From the NCBI GenBank assembly GCA_037043455.1, contig JAWPHD010010335.1, forward strand, positions 1 to 64,000: 64,000 nucleotides of DNA, written 5' to 3'. The DNA is from Cyrtodaria siliqua. Its lineage: Eukaryota; Mollusca; Bivalvia; Adapedonta; Hiatellidae. Shown here piece by piece: positions 1 to 11,964 of the stretch. A model generated the notes under the pieces. That model was given only the letters and a program-made list of their open reading frames with translations, was not told the DNA's origin and ran no database searches. Numbering within the stretch: the first letter of the stretch is position 1; every line of letters starts with the position of its first letter. The position numbers and the translations under genes were made by a program.

Positions 1-205
1 AACATCGTTTACGGTGAATTATCTTGTAATATATCATGGTTTGTCGTTCAATTGTAAGCAATAATTTCACATTCTCACAACTTACATTGTACGTCCATCT
101 CGCAGCACCAAAGGAAGAAATCGTGTTTCAAACAAGTTCAATTTGTTGTTTAAACGTAACGTCTTAATTTAATTTTAAACGTCGAAAAAATCCAAAATAA
201 CGATT

Positions 206-2382
206 ATGTATTATTATTCCACGGAGAATGTGCATTTGTGGCGTATTATTCCACGGAAAATGTGCATGTGTGGCGTATTATTCCACGGAGAATGTGCATG
301 TGTGGCGTATTATTCCACGGAGAATGTGCATGTGTGGTGTATTATTCCACCGAGAATGTGCATGTGTGGTGTATTATTTCACGGAGAAGAATGACTGTGA
401 TTTGTATTATTTCACGAAGAATGTGCATGTGTGGCGTATTATTTCACGGAGAATGTACATGTGTGGTGTATTATTTCACGAAGAATGTGCATGTGTGGCG
501 TATTATTCCACGAAGAATGTGCATGTGTGGTGTATTATTCCACGGAGAATGTGCATGTGTGGTTTATTATTTCACGAAGAATGTGCATGTGTGGTGTATT
601 ATTCCACGGAGAATGTGCATGTGTGGTGTATTATTTCACGAAGAATGTGCATGTGTGGCGTATTATTCCACGAAGAATGTGCATGTGTGGCGTATTATTC
701 CACGAAAAATGTGCATGTGTGGTTTATTATTTCACGAAGAATGCGCTTGTGTGGCGTATTATTTCACGAAGAATGTGCATGTGGTGTGGTGTAATATTCC
801 ACGAAGAATGTGCATGTGCATGTGTGGCGTATTATTCCACGAAGAATGTGCATGTGTGGTGTATTATTCCACGGAGAATGTGCATGTGTGGTTTATTACT
901 TCACGAAGAATGTGCATGTGTGGTGTATTATTCCATGGAGAATGTGCATGTGTGGTGTATTATTTCACGAAGAATGCGCATGTGTGGTGTATTATTCCAC
1001 GAAGAATGTGCATGTGTGGTGTATTATTCCACGGAGAATGAGCATGTGTGGTGTATTATTTCATGTGCATGAGCTGTGGTGTAATATTCAACGAAGAATG
1101 TGCATGTGTGGTGTATTATTCCAAGGAGAATGTGCATGTGTGGTGTATTATTTTACGGAGAATGTGCATGTGGTGTATAATTCCACGATGAATGTGCATG
1201 TGTGGCGTGTGTGGCATATTATTCCACGAAGAATGTGCATGTGTGGTGTATTAATCCACGAAGAATGTGCATGTGTGGCGTATTATTTCACGGAGAATGT
1301 GCATGTGTGGCGTATTATTCCACGGAGAATGTGCATGTGTGGTGTATTATTCCACGAAGAATGTGCATTTGTGGTTTATTTTTTACACGAAGAATGCGCA
1401 TGTGTTGTGTATTATTTCACGAAGAATGTGCATGTGTGGTGTATTATTCCACAGAGAATGTGCATGTGTGGTGTATTTTATTTCACGAAGAATGTGCTTG
1501 TGTGGCGTATTATTTAACAAAGAATGTGCATGTGGTGTGGTGTAATATTCCACGAAGAATGTGCATGTGCATGAGGTGTGGTGTAATATTCCACGAAGAA
1601 TGTGCATGTGTGGTGTATTATTTCACGGAGAATGTGCATGTGTGGTGTATTATTTCACGGAAAATGTGCATGTGTGGTGTATTATTTTACGGAGAGTGTG
1701 CATGTGGTGAATTATTCCACGAAGATTGTGCATGTATGGTGTATTATTCCACGGAGAATGTGCATGTGTGGTGTATTATTCCACGGAGAATGTGCATGTG
1801 TGGTGTATTATTCCACGGAGAATGTGCATGTGTGACGTATTATTCCACGGAGAATGTGCATGTGTGGCGTATTATTCCACGGACAATGTGCATGTGTGGT
1901 GTATTATTTCACGGTGAATGAATGAATGTGCATGTGTGGTGTATTATTTCACGGTGAATGTGCATGTGTGGTGTATTATTCCATGAAGAATTTGCATGTG
2001 TGGTGTATTATTTCACGGAGAATGTGCATTTGTGGTGTATTAATCCACGGAGAATGTGCATGTGTGGTGTATTATTTCACGGTGAATGTGCATGTGTGGT
2101 GTATTATTCCACGGAGAATGTGCATGTGTGGCGTATTATTTTACGAACAATGTGCATGTGTGGTGTATTATTCCACGGAGAATGTGCATGTGAGGCGTAT
2201 TATTTCACGAAGAATGTGCATGTGTGGCGTATTATTCCACGGAGAATGTGCATGTGATGTGTATTATTTCACGAAGAATGTGCATGTGTGGCGTATTATT
2301 CCACGAAGAATGCGCATGTGTGGTGTATTATGCCATGAAGAATGTGCATGTGTGGTGTATTATTTCACGGAGAATGTGGAAT
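206..2382. repeat. 32-bp minisatellite array, about 68 copies
   Basis: The tract is built of a unit close to 'gtgcatgtgtggtgtatta' plus 'ttccacggagaat'. The period is 32 bases, with two recurring variants in the second half (ttccacggag and tttcacgaag). Longer junction units with an extra 'catgtggtgtggtgtaata' appear near 780 and 1530, hinting at a higher-order repeat. Each unit holds a weak GTGG...CCAC inverted repeat. Because 32 is not a multiple of three and the unit has no plus-strand stop in any frame, several overlapping long frames are open. They are repeat artefacts, not genes. Confidence 0.95.
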
Positions 2383-5300
2383 ACGGAAATCTGCCGTACT
2401 CGCACTTACGAAAAAACACTTATTCAGCTGACTCATGTAAGTGGCAATAAGCATGCTTTACAATTTGAACTCCTAGAGAACTCGTCTGGAAAAAAACTTG
2501 AACGGTATATACACATATTTTGTAATGTTGAAAGGTTACCATTTCACATGCTGAAATGACATTTTCGTAAAACAGTCTTCTGAAATGTAGCATGTAATCA
2601 TTACTATTATATGTATATTATCGACAAAACATGCATAAGCCTCTATTGCGCAGTTGATTGAGGAGTCGTGTAAGTGCCGAGGAAGGTAGGGTTCAACCCT
2701 GCTGATTTCCTTTTTTTTCCATTGGTTTTCATTATTGCTGATGGTAATGTAGCAACAGTTCCTTTACATTTTCTTAGATCTTAGAATTACACATGGTAAC
2801 AGTGAACAGTTTATATGTGTTGTAATGCACACTCTAACGCACACGTATCCTTTACATGTGAACACTTGTATTTCTGTGCTGATGGGTACTTCTAGCACGT
2901 CGTGTTACAAGGTAATTGTAATAAATATCAAGATATTTGAACAGAAAGAAGGGAGGTCGCCCACATTGATTTAAAATGCTTGGTAGGAAGCACTGATGAT
3001 AAAAATCGGGAATAATGTAATAATATTGTCTCTCGGCAGCTATTTTACGCTTGCGTAAACACTTACTTGTGGTTCTTTAAGGAGCTCGGGGGATAGACTC
3101 CGATACAATAGAATAGTTTACGTCCGAATCTGAAAAGCGTCTACCCGGTGTGTGAATATGAATGGGTGGTTGTGTGGTGAGGGGAATGAATGGTAGAGGT
3201 GGTGTTGGGTGTTGGGGAGGGGGGGGGGGAGAGGTTGCAAAAACTGTATGTACAACAGCTCCGTTGAAAATTTAGTAAGCTTAGTACATCCTTGGTTTAA
3301 ACATATTTTATTTCAAATATACACAATAATAACAATATGTATAGTAAATGCTACAGAACGATTGACGGAAACACGTCCATGTAAATTTATCAACTCAATA
3401 TACAATATAAAGGTGCATACTGTTATTAGTATAAGTGTGTTTCTGAAAAGTAATGACCAATGCCATCATCGGAATTATTCACCATTTCTTTAATTTCCAG
3501 CTACCGGAACTCAGGTAGTATATCAACAACAACATTTACAACATAATTCATATATGTGTATATTATAGTGCTAAGGAAAAGTGATATACAAATACAAACA
3601 TATAAAACATGTTAATATATTTTAAACATGACAAAAATAAATGTGTGAACGGATAATTCGTTTTATGTTACAGTTTTGATTACCTAGGATTGAATGATTG
3701 AGGATACTATGAACCCAAATTTAAAGTGTCTAGCATAACCTGCACAAACCACCTGAATTTATACGGTTTATTAAAAACCAGTGCAGGTACTTCGGTTTGG
3801 TATGTTCTAAATATCAACAAATCATCGTATTAACGTGTCATGAAAATGGTACTGTACACTGTAAACGGCACAAAGATCCTAAAATTGTAATTAATTGCTC
3901 TGATGAAACACGGTGTTTTATTTATATTGTCTTTGGTGTGTAATGTATTATACGAGTGCTAAGGTCACCCTAACTCTAACGTATGACGAGCTTGTGTACT
4001 CTAATGGCAGTTAAGGTTCTGTTATAATTATAATTATGATGTTTTATACATTTCACCAACCTACACAGGTAGTACACCGGCATTCCCTATTCGCAGTCGA
4101 TGTATTCAGTGTTATACACCCGGGGTCCGAACCGACTGTCAATCGTCAATTGTCGCAACGCCGATTGGTAGGCAACACTATGTTAAGCTTATTTCAAATG
4201 TCCGGTTTTAAGAACGAAAAAATATAAATCCGTGTATCAAGTGCAACGGTAACAAAATGGTTGCCCTTGGGCAGTTCTGAATAAAACAATATGTATAGTA
4301 CATCACGCTGTCACAGAATAATATACTGAAAAGAAAAAGAAACGCATAATGGGTATTTCCGTTCTATTTGTATGTTTAATATACTACTGCTAATCGAATG
4401 ATAAAGGGAGATATTAGACCTGCCTTTCGGAAAGAAGGCTTAAACAGCACCGAACACCAATGGTTACCGCTTTAAAGTTTCATTTTGTCGACAGAATGCA
4501 CATTTGGCTCAAGCAGGTGAGCAAACTTAGGCTTTAAACGTTGCAAATTTACATTAACATATCTTAACATTAAACACAATACCGAAATGACTTGACTTTT
4601 TCAAGCGAAATTTCAACATATATCCATTTCGTGTAATAAAGTATACTTTGGTTAAAAGGTCTACTACATGAAAGAGTTGTCCTTTCTGTAATTAGTTGTA
4701 GCCCCTTTTTGTACAAAACACGCTGAGATATACCTGGAATATTACATGGAATTAGGTGTATATAATAGTGTAGTTTATGCATTTTTCTTTTAATTATGCG
4801 TTTCTTTTTCCTTTCAGTATAATTATATACCGAACGAAGTTTAACAATCCATAGACATCACTGACTATATCATCATGTTTATGTACAAATATCGTCAGAT
4901 AAAAATAGTCCAGTTCATTAAATAACATAGTTAATTAATGGTTTTAGATGTTCACTCTGTTTGTTTTGAATGTGTTTTTAATACGATGCAGACGTTCAGA
5001 GGGGTTCATACAGAACTATTGTATCTCCTTCTTTATTCATATGTAGTTACAATAGTTTTGCACTGACCCCTCGGTTTGTCAATAAGCTAAACCAACAGAT
5101 GCATGTTGCCATGCTTTGTTCGTTTATACCTTTAGTAGATAGTTACTTTCACTTTATTTGACCAATATGTTCGTACACTCACCCTCTTCCCCACTCCTAT
5201 ACCACACACCAAACGGAGAACTAAATACAGTATAAACAATACAATCACTAGGTAAACCCGGACATTCAAAATGTTCTTCACGAGGACATAAAAACTAATT

Positions 5301-6150
5301 ATAAAGGGATATCAAGGACAAGAACACAGCCAAACGATAACTCAATAGTATACATCACTGGTTGATGCTGACCTACTTCATGGATTTGCTCAGTTCAACA
5401 ATTATGAAAAAAATCAGTTCTTAAGACATGATAACACCATCTAGCTCATTTTCGGTACACTGGACTTCAAAGAAGATTAACTATTGTCCGCTTCTTTTAA
5501 TCAACCGACGGAAATTATATTTCACTCGATCCGCCACATCTTCCTTTGTATGCAAATTTAATATAGGGATTATGACACCTAGCTATGGCAAGAGTGCACG
5601 TGCTACCTGTAATACAAACATACATATATGTTAATATACGAATAGACCACACATATACATACATAAAATAATAACGTGGTAAGAGTTACATATTATTAAA
5701 GCACTTAAGTGTCACGAAACCTGTTTCATACCTTGTACTACGATGACTATACTATATTTACATTTACCAACATGTAAGTTAAATATGTCAAAACATGTCG
5801 TTATACAACATATGGTTATATCACATGATCAGCTGGATTATTAAGGGCACTCCCTGTAATTCGATCAAACAATACAATCTGCGAAGTAGGATCATCCAAT
5901 GTTACCGTAAGACACATGTTATGTTTATAAAAACAAAAACATGGTACTTAAAATATGCTCGAAGCATAGTAAGTGAACAACAGGTCAAATCATGTGTGCA
6001 AGTATGATCAGTATTAAATTCCCTTGCAAAGTGTACTGTAAAATGCCCTAAAATACTTATAGATAAAACACTAGAAGGGTGTTCCGCGGAACACTTGTGC
6101 CGTCTGTCATGTGCTTATTTCAGCAATTACAATCTATAAAGTTTACAGAC
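2383..6150. other. Gene-free AT-rich stretch
   Basis: I see no coding region, RNA gene or clear transposon here apart from the possible tRNA-derived SINE at about 2641 and a short G tract near 3219-3230. The open frames are short, lack recognisable motifs and have the composition of random AT-rich DNA. Confidence 0.6.
2641..2720 (+). repeat. Possible tRNA-derived SINE head
   Basis: A box-A-like stretch (gcgcagttgattgaggag) is followed about 30 bases later by a B-box-like 'gggttcaaccctgc' that can form a T-arm (GTAGG/CCTGC), and then a T-rich run. No acceptor stem pairs, so it is not a tRNA gene. Assignment as a SINE rests on these boxes only. Confidence 0.35.
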
Positions 6151-6660
6151 AGTGGGTGTAATCCTTCATGAATTATTGAGCAGCTTTTTTTAAGTGTTAA
6201 AGTTTATGAAAAGGTGCATAATGGCTAATTGATAAGAAAGAACTGTGTAAATTTCATGATCATAGGTCAATATTTGGCCAAATTATGAGCTAGGTTAGGT
6301 TGCAGGTTATAGTTTTATGAAAGGGGGCATAACTCTGCTAAAATGTCAGAGTTATTGGACATATAAATGCGTGCGTAGTTACATGAGCATAGGTCAAATA
6401 CTTTACAAGTTATGGCCAGTTATGAGCTAACCAGGATGCAGGTTAAAGTTTTATGAAAGGCGGCATAACTCTGTCAAAATGAAAGTCCGAGTTATTGGAC
6501 ATGTATAACAGCATTCCATGGGTTAGGATGAAGATGTGTGGGAAGTTTCATGAACATATGTCAAATAATTTTCAAGTTATGGCAAAGGTTAGGTTGCAGG
6601 TTAAAAAGTGTGACGGACGACGAACAAAGTGATCACTAATAGGCCTTGAGCCAGGACCCA
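6150..6660. repeat. Dispersed repeat with internal direct copies
   Basis: The blocks 'gttttatgaaagggggcata', 'actctgtcaaaatgaaagtc' and 'gttattggacatgtata' recur at about 6300-6370, 6440-6500 and, as a variant, 6560-6610. The phrasing matches a non-coding repeat common in bivalve genomes (from memory). No protein is encoded. Confidence 0.55.
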
Positions 6661-7650
6661 AAATTTTCGATATTGTTACCAACTCAAGGGACAAATTCTA
6701 CCATCACTTTTTGAAAAGAGCAATGTATATATATTATATTTTCCATGATAGCAATCTAAAACAGGTAGCTTATATAAACAAATCGAACATTAATAGGTTA
6801 TCATTGTAGTGCTTTCAAATAAGTTTTTGATGTTCAATTTTGAATGTCATGCTTGTGTGAATAATTACTGATGTACTTTTTAAAGATGCACTTAAGTTTA
6901 CAATTTATTGAGATACATAAAGCGTAAATAAGCTCTTTTTTAGCACTGAGTTCAGATTAAAATCTCTATTTTGCTTCAAATTAGAAGTCAATTTACCCCA
7001 CCCACTATTGACACATTTTTATGCATTTAGTTTAGTTAATATTTTTTACAATATATGTGTAAATTTGTAATTTACAACCTTTCTACATGATTTAAATAAT
7101 ATTATAATATGAATAAGGGATTGTTATGATATATTGATGAACTTAAGTACTAAGCAATGTTCATGGCATTGCAAATATGTGTTCAGTAATCCTGATAAGT
7201 TGAGACACATGCCAAACTGGAAGTATAAGCCTTCCTCAAAGTAACTGCAACATAAATAGTATTAACATGTTCCTTTATATACATATATTGCACAGACGAC
7301 ACATAGTCCAAAGGATTCTAGATAAAGGAAATGTGCGGTTTAACATGTTGTTTTTTCAACAAAAGTCTTTTTTAGGTGTATGCATCATGGCAATACTTAT
7401 TATGATTACACATTTGGATTATATATTACACATAAATACATGAATTTAACATTGCATATTGCAACGCAAAATCTTAAAAGTTGCCTATTTTAATACTTTT
7501 TAATTACATTTATGCATATTTTAAGGATGTTTACACCTGAATTACCCCACTCATATACAACACAATGAAGAATTATGCATATGAAATGTAAAAATAGTAG
7601 TATATGCATTTGCACGAACCATTTTTGTGTTACTAAAAAAAGAATCGACG
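6661..7650. other. Gene-free AT-rich stretch
   Basis: Very AT-rich, with only short motif-less open frames. I see nothing that can be supported as a feature. Confidence 0.5.
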
Positions 7651-7654
7651 AAGA

Positions 7655-7985
7655 TGAATTGATTTGAATTGGGGTTTTATGGCGCACCAACACAAACATG
7701 TTATATGGCGCCAACAGGCTCACTATTCCTTAACATCTAGATACAAATGTGCAGACTGTTCCTAGAACCTTCTTACCCTCAGAACTGCAGAGTTGCTGCA
7801 AATTCTCTAGTTAACACTCCATTTTTCGATGGAACCACGATCACTGCCACTACTGAAGTTTCATGATGACAATAATGAATAAAACTGACAAATTTAACGT
7901 GAATTCGGGGAAATTTTACCCCTATGCCTGGATATGCATTGGTCATGTTCTTGCCCGGGAACCACACGGCGTCGACGAAGAAATA
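7655..7985. repeat. Candidate dispersed SINE-like repeat
   Basis: It begins with 'ttggggttttatggcgcacc' and a following 'atatggcgccaacagg', and ends with 'cccgggaaccacacggcgtc'. I remember this layout from a mollusc SINE-like family. No boundary duplication was found, so the limits are approximate. Confidence 0.35.
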
Positions 7986-8269
7986 TCTTTAGGGTGATAC
8001 CCAGATCACTGTACTAACTACTTACCATGGCAACTATGTGTTAGTATTGGTGCAGTTGTTACAATATCACCTGCTTAGGATATGTAGTTAAACATAGGTT
8101 GTGATGTTCTCCGTACTTGATTAAGAGTATGGAATTAATCTAGGATAATAAGCATCAACCCTACTTTTGCGCATGCGCATGCAAGTGGAATGATTATTAC
8201 CTAAAAAAGAAGGTGTATTGCCAATAAAGAGAGAGAGGGAGTGCGTGTGTGTGTGGTGGGGGTGTTGGT

Positions 8270-8292
8270 GGGGGGGGGGGGGGGGGGGGGGG
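8270..8292. repeat. Poly-G tract (23 G)
   Basis: An uninterrupted run of 23 G, preceded by a (GT)n/GA-rich stretch. It is one of several long G tracts in this window (also 40176, 52611, 56708 and 57010). Confidence 0.9.
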
Positions 8293-8374
8293 TGGGGAGG
8301 TGGATATATTGGCATTTAGGAACCTGCCCTACTGGCGAATAGACACCTATGTTTCTTTAACATGATGGGAGAAA

Positions 8375-8535
8375 AAAACAAGCGGTACACGGGATAGCCT
8401 GGTTTACGTCCTCATCCGACGGACGAGGGTAAAAGTGTCTTGCCCAAGAACACACCGACAAAATTCACTGGCTCCGGTGAGGCTTGAACCTGGTCCTCCG
8501 TGCTATCCACTGCATCAAAGGCTGTATGCGCTCAA
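8375..8535 (-). repeat. tRNA-derived SINE with conserved central domain
   Basis: Read on the minus strand it has an A-box-like 'gatgcagtggatagcacgga', a B-box 'caggttcaagcctcacc', then 'gtgtgttcttgggcaagaca' and a tail containing 'gtcggatgaggacgtaaacc' and 'atcccgtgtaccgc'. This order of tRNA-like head, central 'ttgggcaagacactt' domain and 'ggatgaggacgtaaacc' tail is typical of marine-invertebrate SINEs as I remember them. Confidence 0.65.
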
Positions 8536-9139
8536 GCAGGATTACTGCATTTAATTACATACAACTAAAATGTTAATCCGTCATATATCCAAGAAGCAGG
8601 GTTCACAATGGTCTCTCTTATCTAGCAAATTAGCATCAAGTTCATGTATGTCGAGTTGCAATATGCCTGCAAGCCTTATATACGCCCAGATCATTCCTGT
8701 TTTGATAAACTAGGCAATTAATGCCTTGGGATAAAACAGGACAATTAAGAATACTCAGTACATATTATGATTGAAATAATATAACTTACTGTGACAATAT
8801 AACATACATATAAGATATAAAAAAAAATAAACGCTTCCAGATAAGAATCGGTACCCAGTTCATCGAGATTACATTTAGTGATCACGGTTAGTTTACTGAT
8901 GTTTACTCTAAAAGCTATATCCGACATACAGGTGCTACTGCATCCCGCCAACAACAGCCACATTTTACAACATATGTACATCGTTTCTAAACCTACTGAC
9001 CACAAGGTATATATATAACTTACATCGTTTGAGAATCAAAACTCTATAGATACAATATAAAAAGCTTTAACCAGCCAGACAAAAAAAAAATGGATAATTC
9101 ATTTTACACTTATTCATTTACGGATATTACAAAAACTCA
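8536..9139. other. Gene-free stretch
   Basis: AT-rich sequence with no recognisable gene, RNA or repeat boundary. Confidence 0.5.
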
Positions 9140-9383
9140 TGAATAAACATATACTTTTAAGCGACACATATGCATTATTATATGATATGAACACCTGGAT
9201 AGGGTTTTACTAAACCGTTTTTGTATTGTAATTTTGTCGTAATTTGGCGGGTTATTTTAAAATTTGTATAACAAACACCTAAAAATCAACAGTTAAACCG
9301 TAAATTGCCTTTTCTTTTTCTTTTTTTTTGCAATTTGTCGAATATGCAGTGGTCTATTTTGTGATTTTAGTTCGTGGATTTAT
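9140..9383. repeat. 244-bp dispersed repeat, copy 1
   Basis: Nearly identical, base for base, to 13478-13721, starting 'tgaataaacatatactttta' and ending 'ttagttcgtggatttat'. I noticed only one or two differences inside. The second copy sits inside a gene of the virus-like element, so this is a recently mobile or recently duplicated sequence. I see no terminal inverted repeats and no coding capacity. Confidence 0.9.
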
Positions 9384-9540
9384 TCAATATGCGATTTGTA
9401 AACATGGTTAAGTCTTCATAATGGAATACCTTATCAAAAGTCACATTCTCTATATATTTCATTTCGCTTAAAACTTTTGAAGTGATTTTATGAAAAGTGT
9501 ACAACTTCAAGCCATAAACAAGAGACCCACTCGTCTTGTC

Positions 9541-10480
9541 TCTAAGTGCTCTCATGTTTTAAGAAACAACAACAATTTCTTTATTTATATAAATCTGTAA
9601 AACTGTGACCCCCTCAGTGGCCAATGTTTGACCCCATTGCCGCCATTTGAACAAACTAGGTAGAGGATCATAAGCTTATGGTACATGCAAACTATTATTT
9701 AGCTTTTGAGGTATCAGAGAAGCTGTTTGAATATGTTTTCCTATATAATTCAATGTTATAGTGTGACCCCGGGACTGGGCTAAATTTGATTTCAGGCTTG
9801 ATTCAAGGGACATCATTTAACTTATTTGGTACAGGACAATAATCTTAAGCTATATGTAGCTTATTACACCTCTAGCTCTTGTAGTTTCAGAGAAGATGTT
9901 TATAGACGTTCCTACATAACTCTATGTAAAAATGTGACCACCGGGACCGGGCGAAATTTGACCATAAGATCACCATTTGAACAAAATAATTTGGTAGAGA
10001 TCGATATTCTTATGCTACATTCATCGTATTAGACCTCTAGCTCTTATAGTATCAGAAAACGAATATTGTTATGGACTTTCCTATATAACTCTAACCCTAG
10101 AACCGGGCCATAGTTGGACACAGAGTCACGATTTGAACAAAAGTGGTAGAGAACCATAAGCTTGCACAATTTGCAAAAAAAATAGACCTATGGCTCTTGT
10201 TTTTTTAAAGAAGAGATTTTAAAGATGTTTCTATATGACTCTATGTAAATATATGACCCCTGGGGCGGAGCCAGATATGACCCCAGGGTCAACATTTTAA
10301 CAAACTTGCTAGTGGACCATAAGCTTATGCTTGAGGCATAATATGGGACCTCCAGCTCTTACAGCTTTAGAGAAAAGTATTTATTTTTAAAGATTTCCTA
10401 TTTAACTGTATGAAAAGATGTTACCCCCGGGGCTGGGCCATATTTGACCTGTAGCTCTACTAGTTTCAGCGAAAACGACT
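9541..10480. repeat. Array of a bivalve-type ~130-150-bp repeat
   Basis: Several degenerate copies of a unit containing 'gtgaccccgggactgggcta', 'accatttgaacaaa', 'ttggtagagaaccataagct' and 'ctcttgtagtttcagagaag' occur in tandem. The same family occurs at 21930-22050, 22740-22860 and 59340-59640. It has no coding capacity. Confidence 0.8.
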
Positions 10481-10499
10481 TTTTAAAGAAACAAGAGTT

Positions 10500-11071
10500 T
10501 TGCTTAAAAGGGGGAGATAACTCTAATAACAGGAATCAGCTACCCTGTTCACACTTCTATAATGGATTTTTTGTTTCTCTACAAGGTACTCAATAACATG
10601 GTACTAGTAAGAATTTGTCCCTTGAGATGGTAACCAAAAAGTGTATGGCTCACGGTCTATAAGTGTCTGCCATTTTACGCAGGCGACACAACAAAACAAT
10701 CCCTAAGAAAGTTGTATATCTTTGATCCATTAACGGTAATTTGTATTTAGAATTGTGCCATGTCAGTAGTGCCGTTTAATAATGTAACGTCGCGCAACGT
10801 CATGTCACGTTACATTACGTTACGTACCGTCGGGTATTTTTCTTTATATTAATCTTGAAAAAGGCACCGCGCCGAAACATCGATATATTAAATATAAATA
10901 TTACACCTCATTTGCATATTCCACTCTTTGTTTAATGTGACGTCATCCGGTCCATAAAGTTGCATATTGACCGGGCGCCCGGTCCGATAGCTATATTAAC
11001 GGACGTGTGAAAAAAACGACGTCAAAATAAATCATTTTGATTTAATTTGTTGGTCAGAATCGGTATAATAT
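10500..11071. other. Non-coding stretch with a perfect GC palindrome
   Basis: No gene is visible. It holds 'gaccgggcgcccggtc' (10969-10984), a perfect 16-bp palindrome, next to 'gacgtcatccggtccataaa'. It also has a run of ACGT/GTTAC-type words around 10780-10835. It leads directly into the foldback at 11072. Confidence 0.5.
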
Positions 11072-11237
11072 AACAAATAATGTATGGTGCTTCGGTCCAT
11101 ATGAAGTTTATGGACTGGGCAGTCAGACCAAGAACGTTATATGGACCTCAGTTTCGCTTCGGTCCATATAACTTTCTAGGTCTGACTGCCAAGTCCATAA
11201 ACTTGCATATGGACCTCAGCACCATACATTATCTGTT
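11072..11237. mobile_element. Foldback element with ~76-bp arms
   Basis: Left arm 11072-11147 and right arm 11161-11237 are near-perfect reverse complements ('aatgtatggtgcttcggtcc' against 'ggacctcagcaccatacatt', and 'tttatggactgggcagtcag' against 'ctgactgccaagtccataaa'). They are separated by a 13-base loop. This is the form of a foldback MITE and could fold into a long hairpin RNA. Confidence 0.85.
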
Positions 11238-11325
11238 AAACCTGCATGGCCGGTAGGAGCTACACATCAGATAAAGGCAGGGCTTACCATGAACAGCTGA
11301 TAATACACTGAACTCAAACTATTAG

Positions 11326-11552
11326 AGTAGTATAGATACTGATAGTACCAGCGCAATTTCCCCTCGCGGGCCTCAAACCCAAGCAACAGTAAAATATGCC
11401 AGCCATGACTATTAACTCAAGCATGCCATCTTACATAAAAAAAATCTAAATGAAAGTCATGCTTAAGTCAAAAGCCCCAGGCACATATTATTAGTTGCTC
11501 AAGCAGCCCCGCTCAGGGAAACTCCGCTGATACTCTCAGTATCTATACTACT
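11326..11552. mobile_element. 227-bp non-autonomous element with 28-bp TIRs
   Basis: The left end (11326-11353) reads agtagtatagatactg then atagtaccagcg. The right end (11525-11552), as reverse complement, reads agtagtatagatactg then agagtatcagcg, three differences in 28 bases. The termini begin AGT and end ACT, as Polinton termini do. It lies just outside the left edge of the Polinton-like gene block, but no copy of these ends was found at the right side. No clear target-site duplication was seen. Confidence 0.7.
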
Positions 11553-11595
11553 AATCAATCCGGTTGCCATTTTAATAAATAACATTTGCAACTCG

Positions 11596-11928
11596 TTAAG
11601 CAAAGTCAGACGGAACCGGGCAGTAGTCTGCATCATCGCTCCGCATGTAATTTTTTACCATGGAGTATTTTACTTTTCTACACTTTGCTATTTTGTATTT
11701 CAGTTCAAGAAGCTCTTCTCTGTTACAATCCAGCTCACGTTCATAATTATCCATTTCAACCAGCAATCTTTTTCGCTTGTTGACTTTGCTCTTTTTGGTG
11801 TCCATAAAATCATCACGAACTACTTCATATTCTACTTGGAGTTGCTTGCTTGTCATTAATTCTCTTCTGTATTTATCTTTTAAATTGTTAAGTTTTCTGC
11901 AAACCTTTTCTAATCTTTCTTGTTCCAT
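11596..11928 (-). CDS. Coiled-coil protein of the virus-like element, function unknown
   Basis: This 110-aa protein is almost entirely charged heptad-like helix (for example KVCRKLNNLKDKYRRELM and YERELDCNREELLELKYKI), ending in a short acidic tail. It is the last gene of the minus-strand block, beginning 36 bases after the integrase stop codon. The start ATG is chosen because the preceding 'tatatatagtattattatat' resembles the AT-rich leader of the other genes, although the TAATCTAA word is absent here. No enzyme motif is visible. A structural or regulatory role is possible but unproven. Confidence 0.6.
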   Translation of the reverse strand: MEQERLEKVCRKLNNLKDKYRRELMTSKQLQVEYEVVRDDFMDTKKSKVNKRKRLLVEMDNYERELDCNREELLELKYKIAKCRKVKYSMVKNYMRSDDADYCPVPSDFA

Positions 11929-11964
11929 TATATAATAATACTATATATAATTATTGTTAAGCCC

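Noticed and set aside
206..2382. CRISPR-like array
   Set aside because: There are no unique spacers, units are contiguous and degenerate, and the DNA is eukaryotic.
206..2559. Several long plus-strand open frames rich in CMCGVLFHGEC/VHVWCIIPR repeats
   Set aside because: They follow from a 32-bp tandem unit without stops. Overlapping frames are open equally and share the same peptide in rotation.
8375..8535. tRNA gene
   Set aside because: B-box and A-box-like words are present but no cloverleaf or acceptor stem. A SINE fits better.
11326..11552. Mini-element ends as the terminal repeats of the Polinton-like element
   Set aside because: No matching end was found on the right side and both ends occur within 230 bases, so it is reported only as a separate element.
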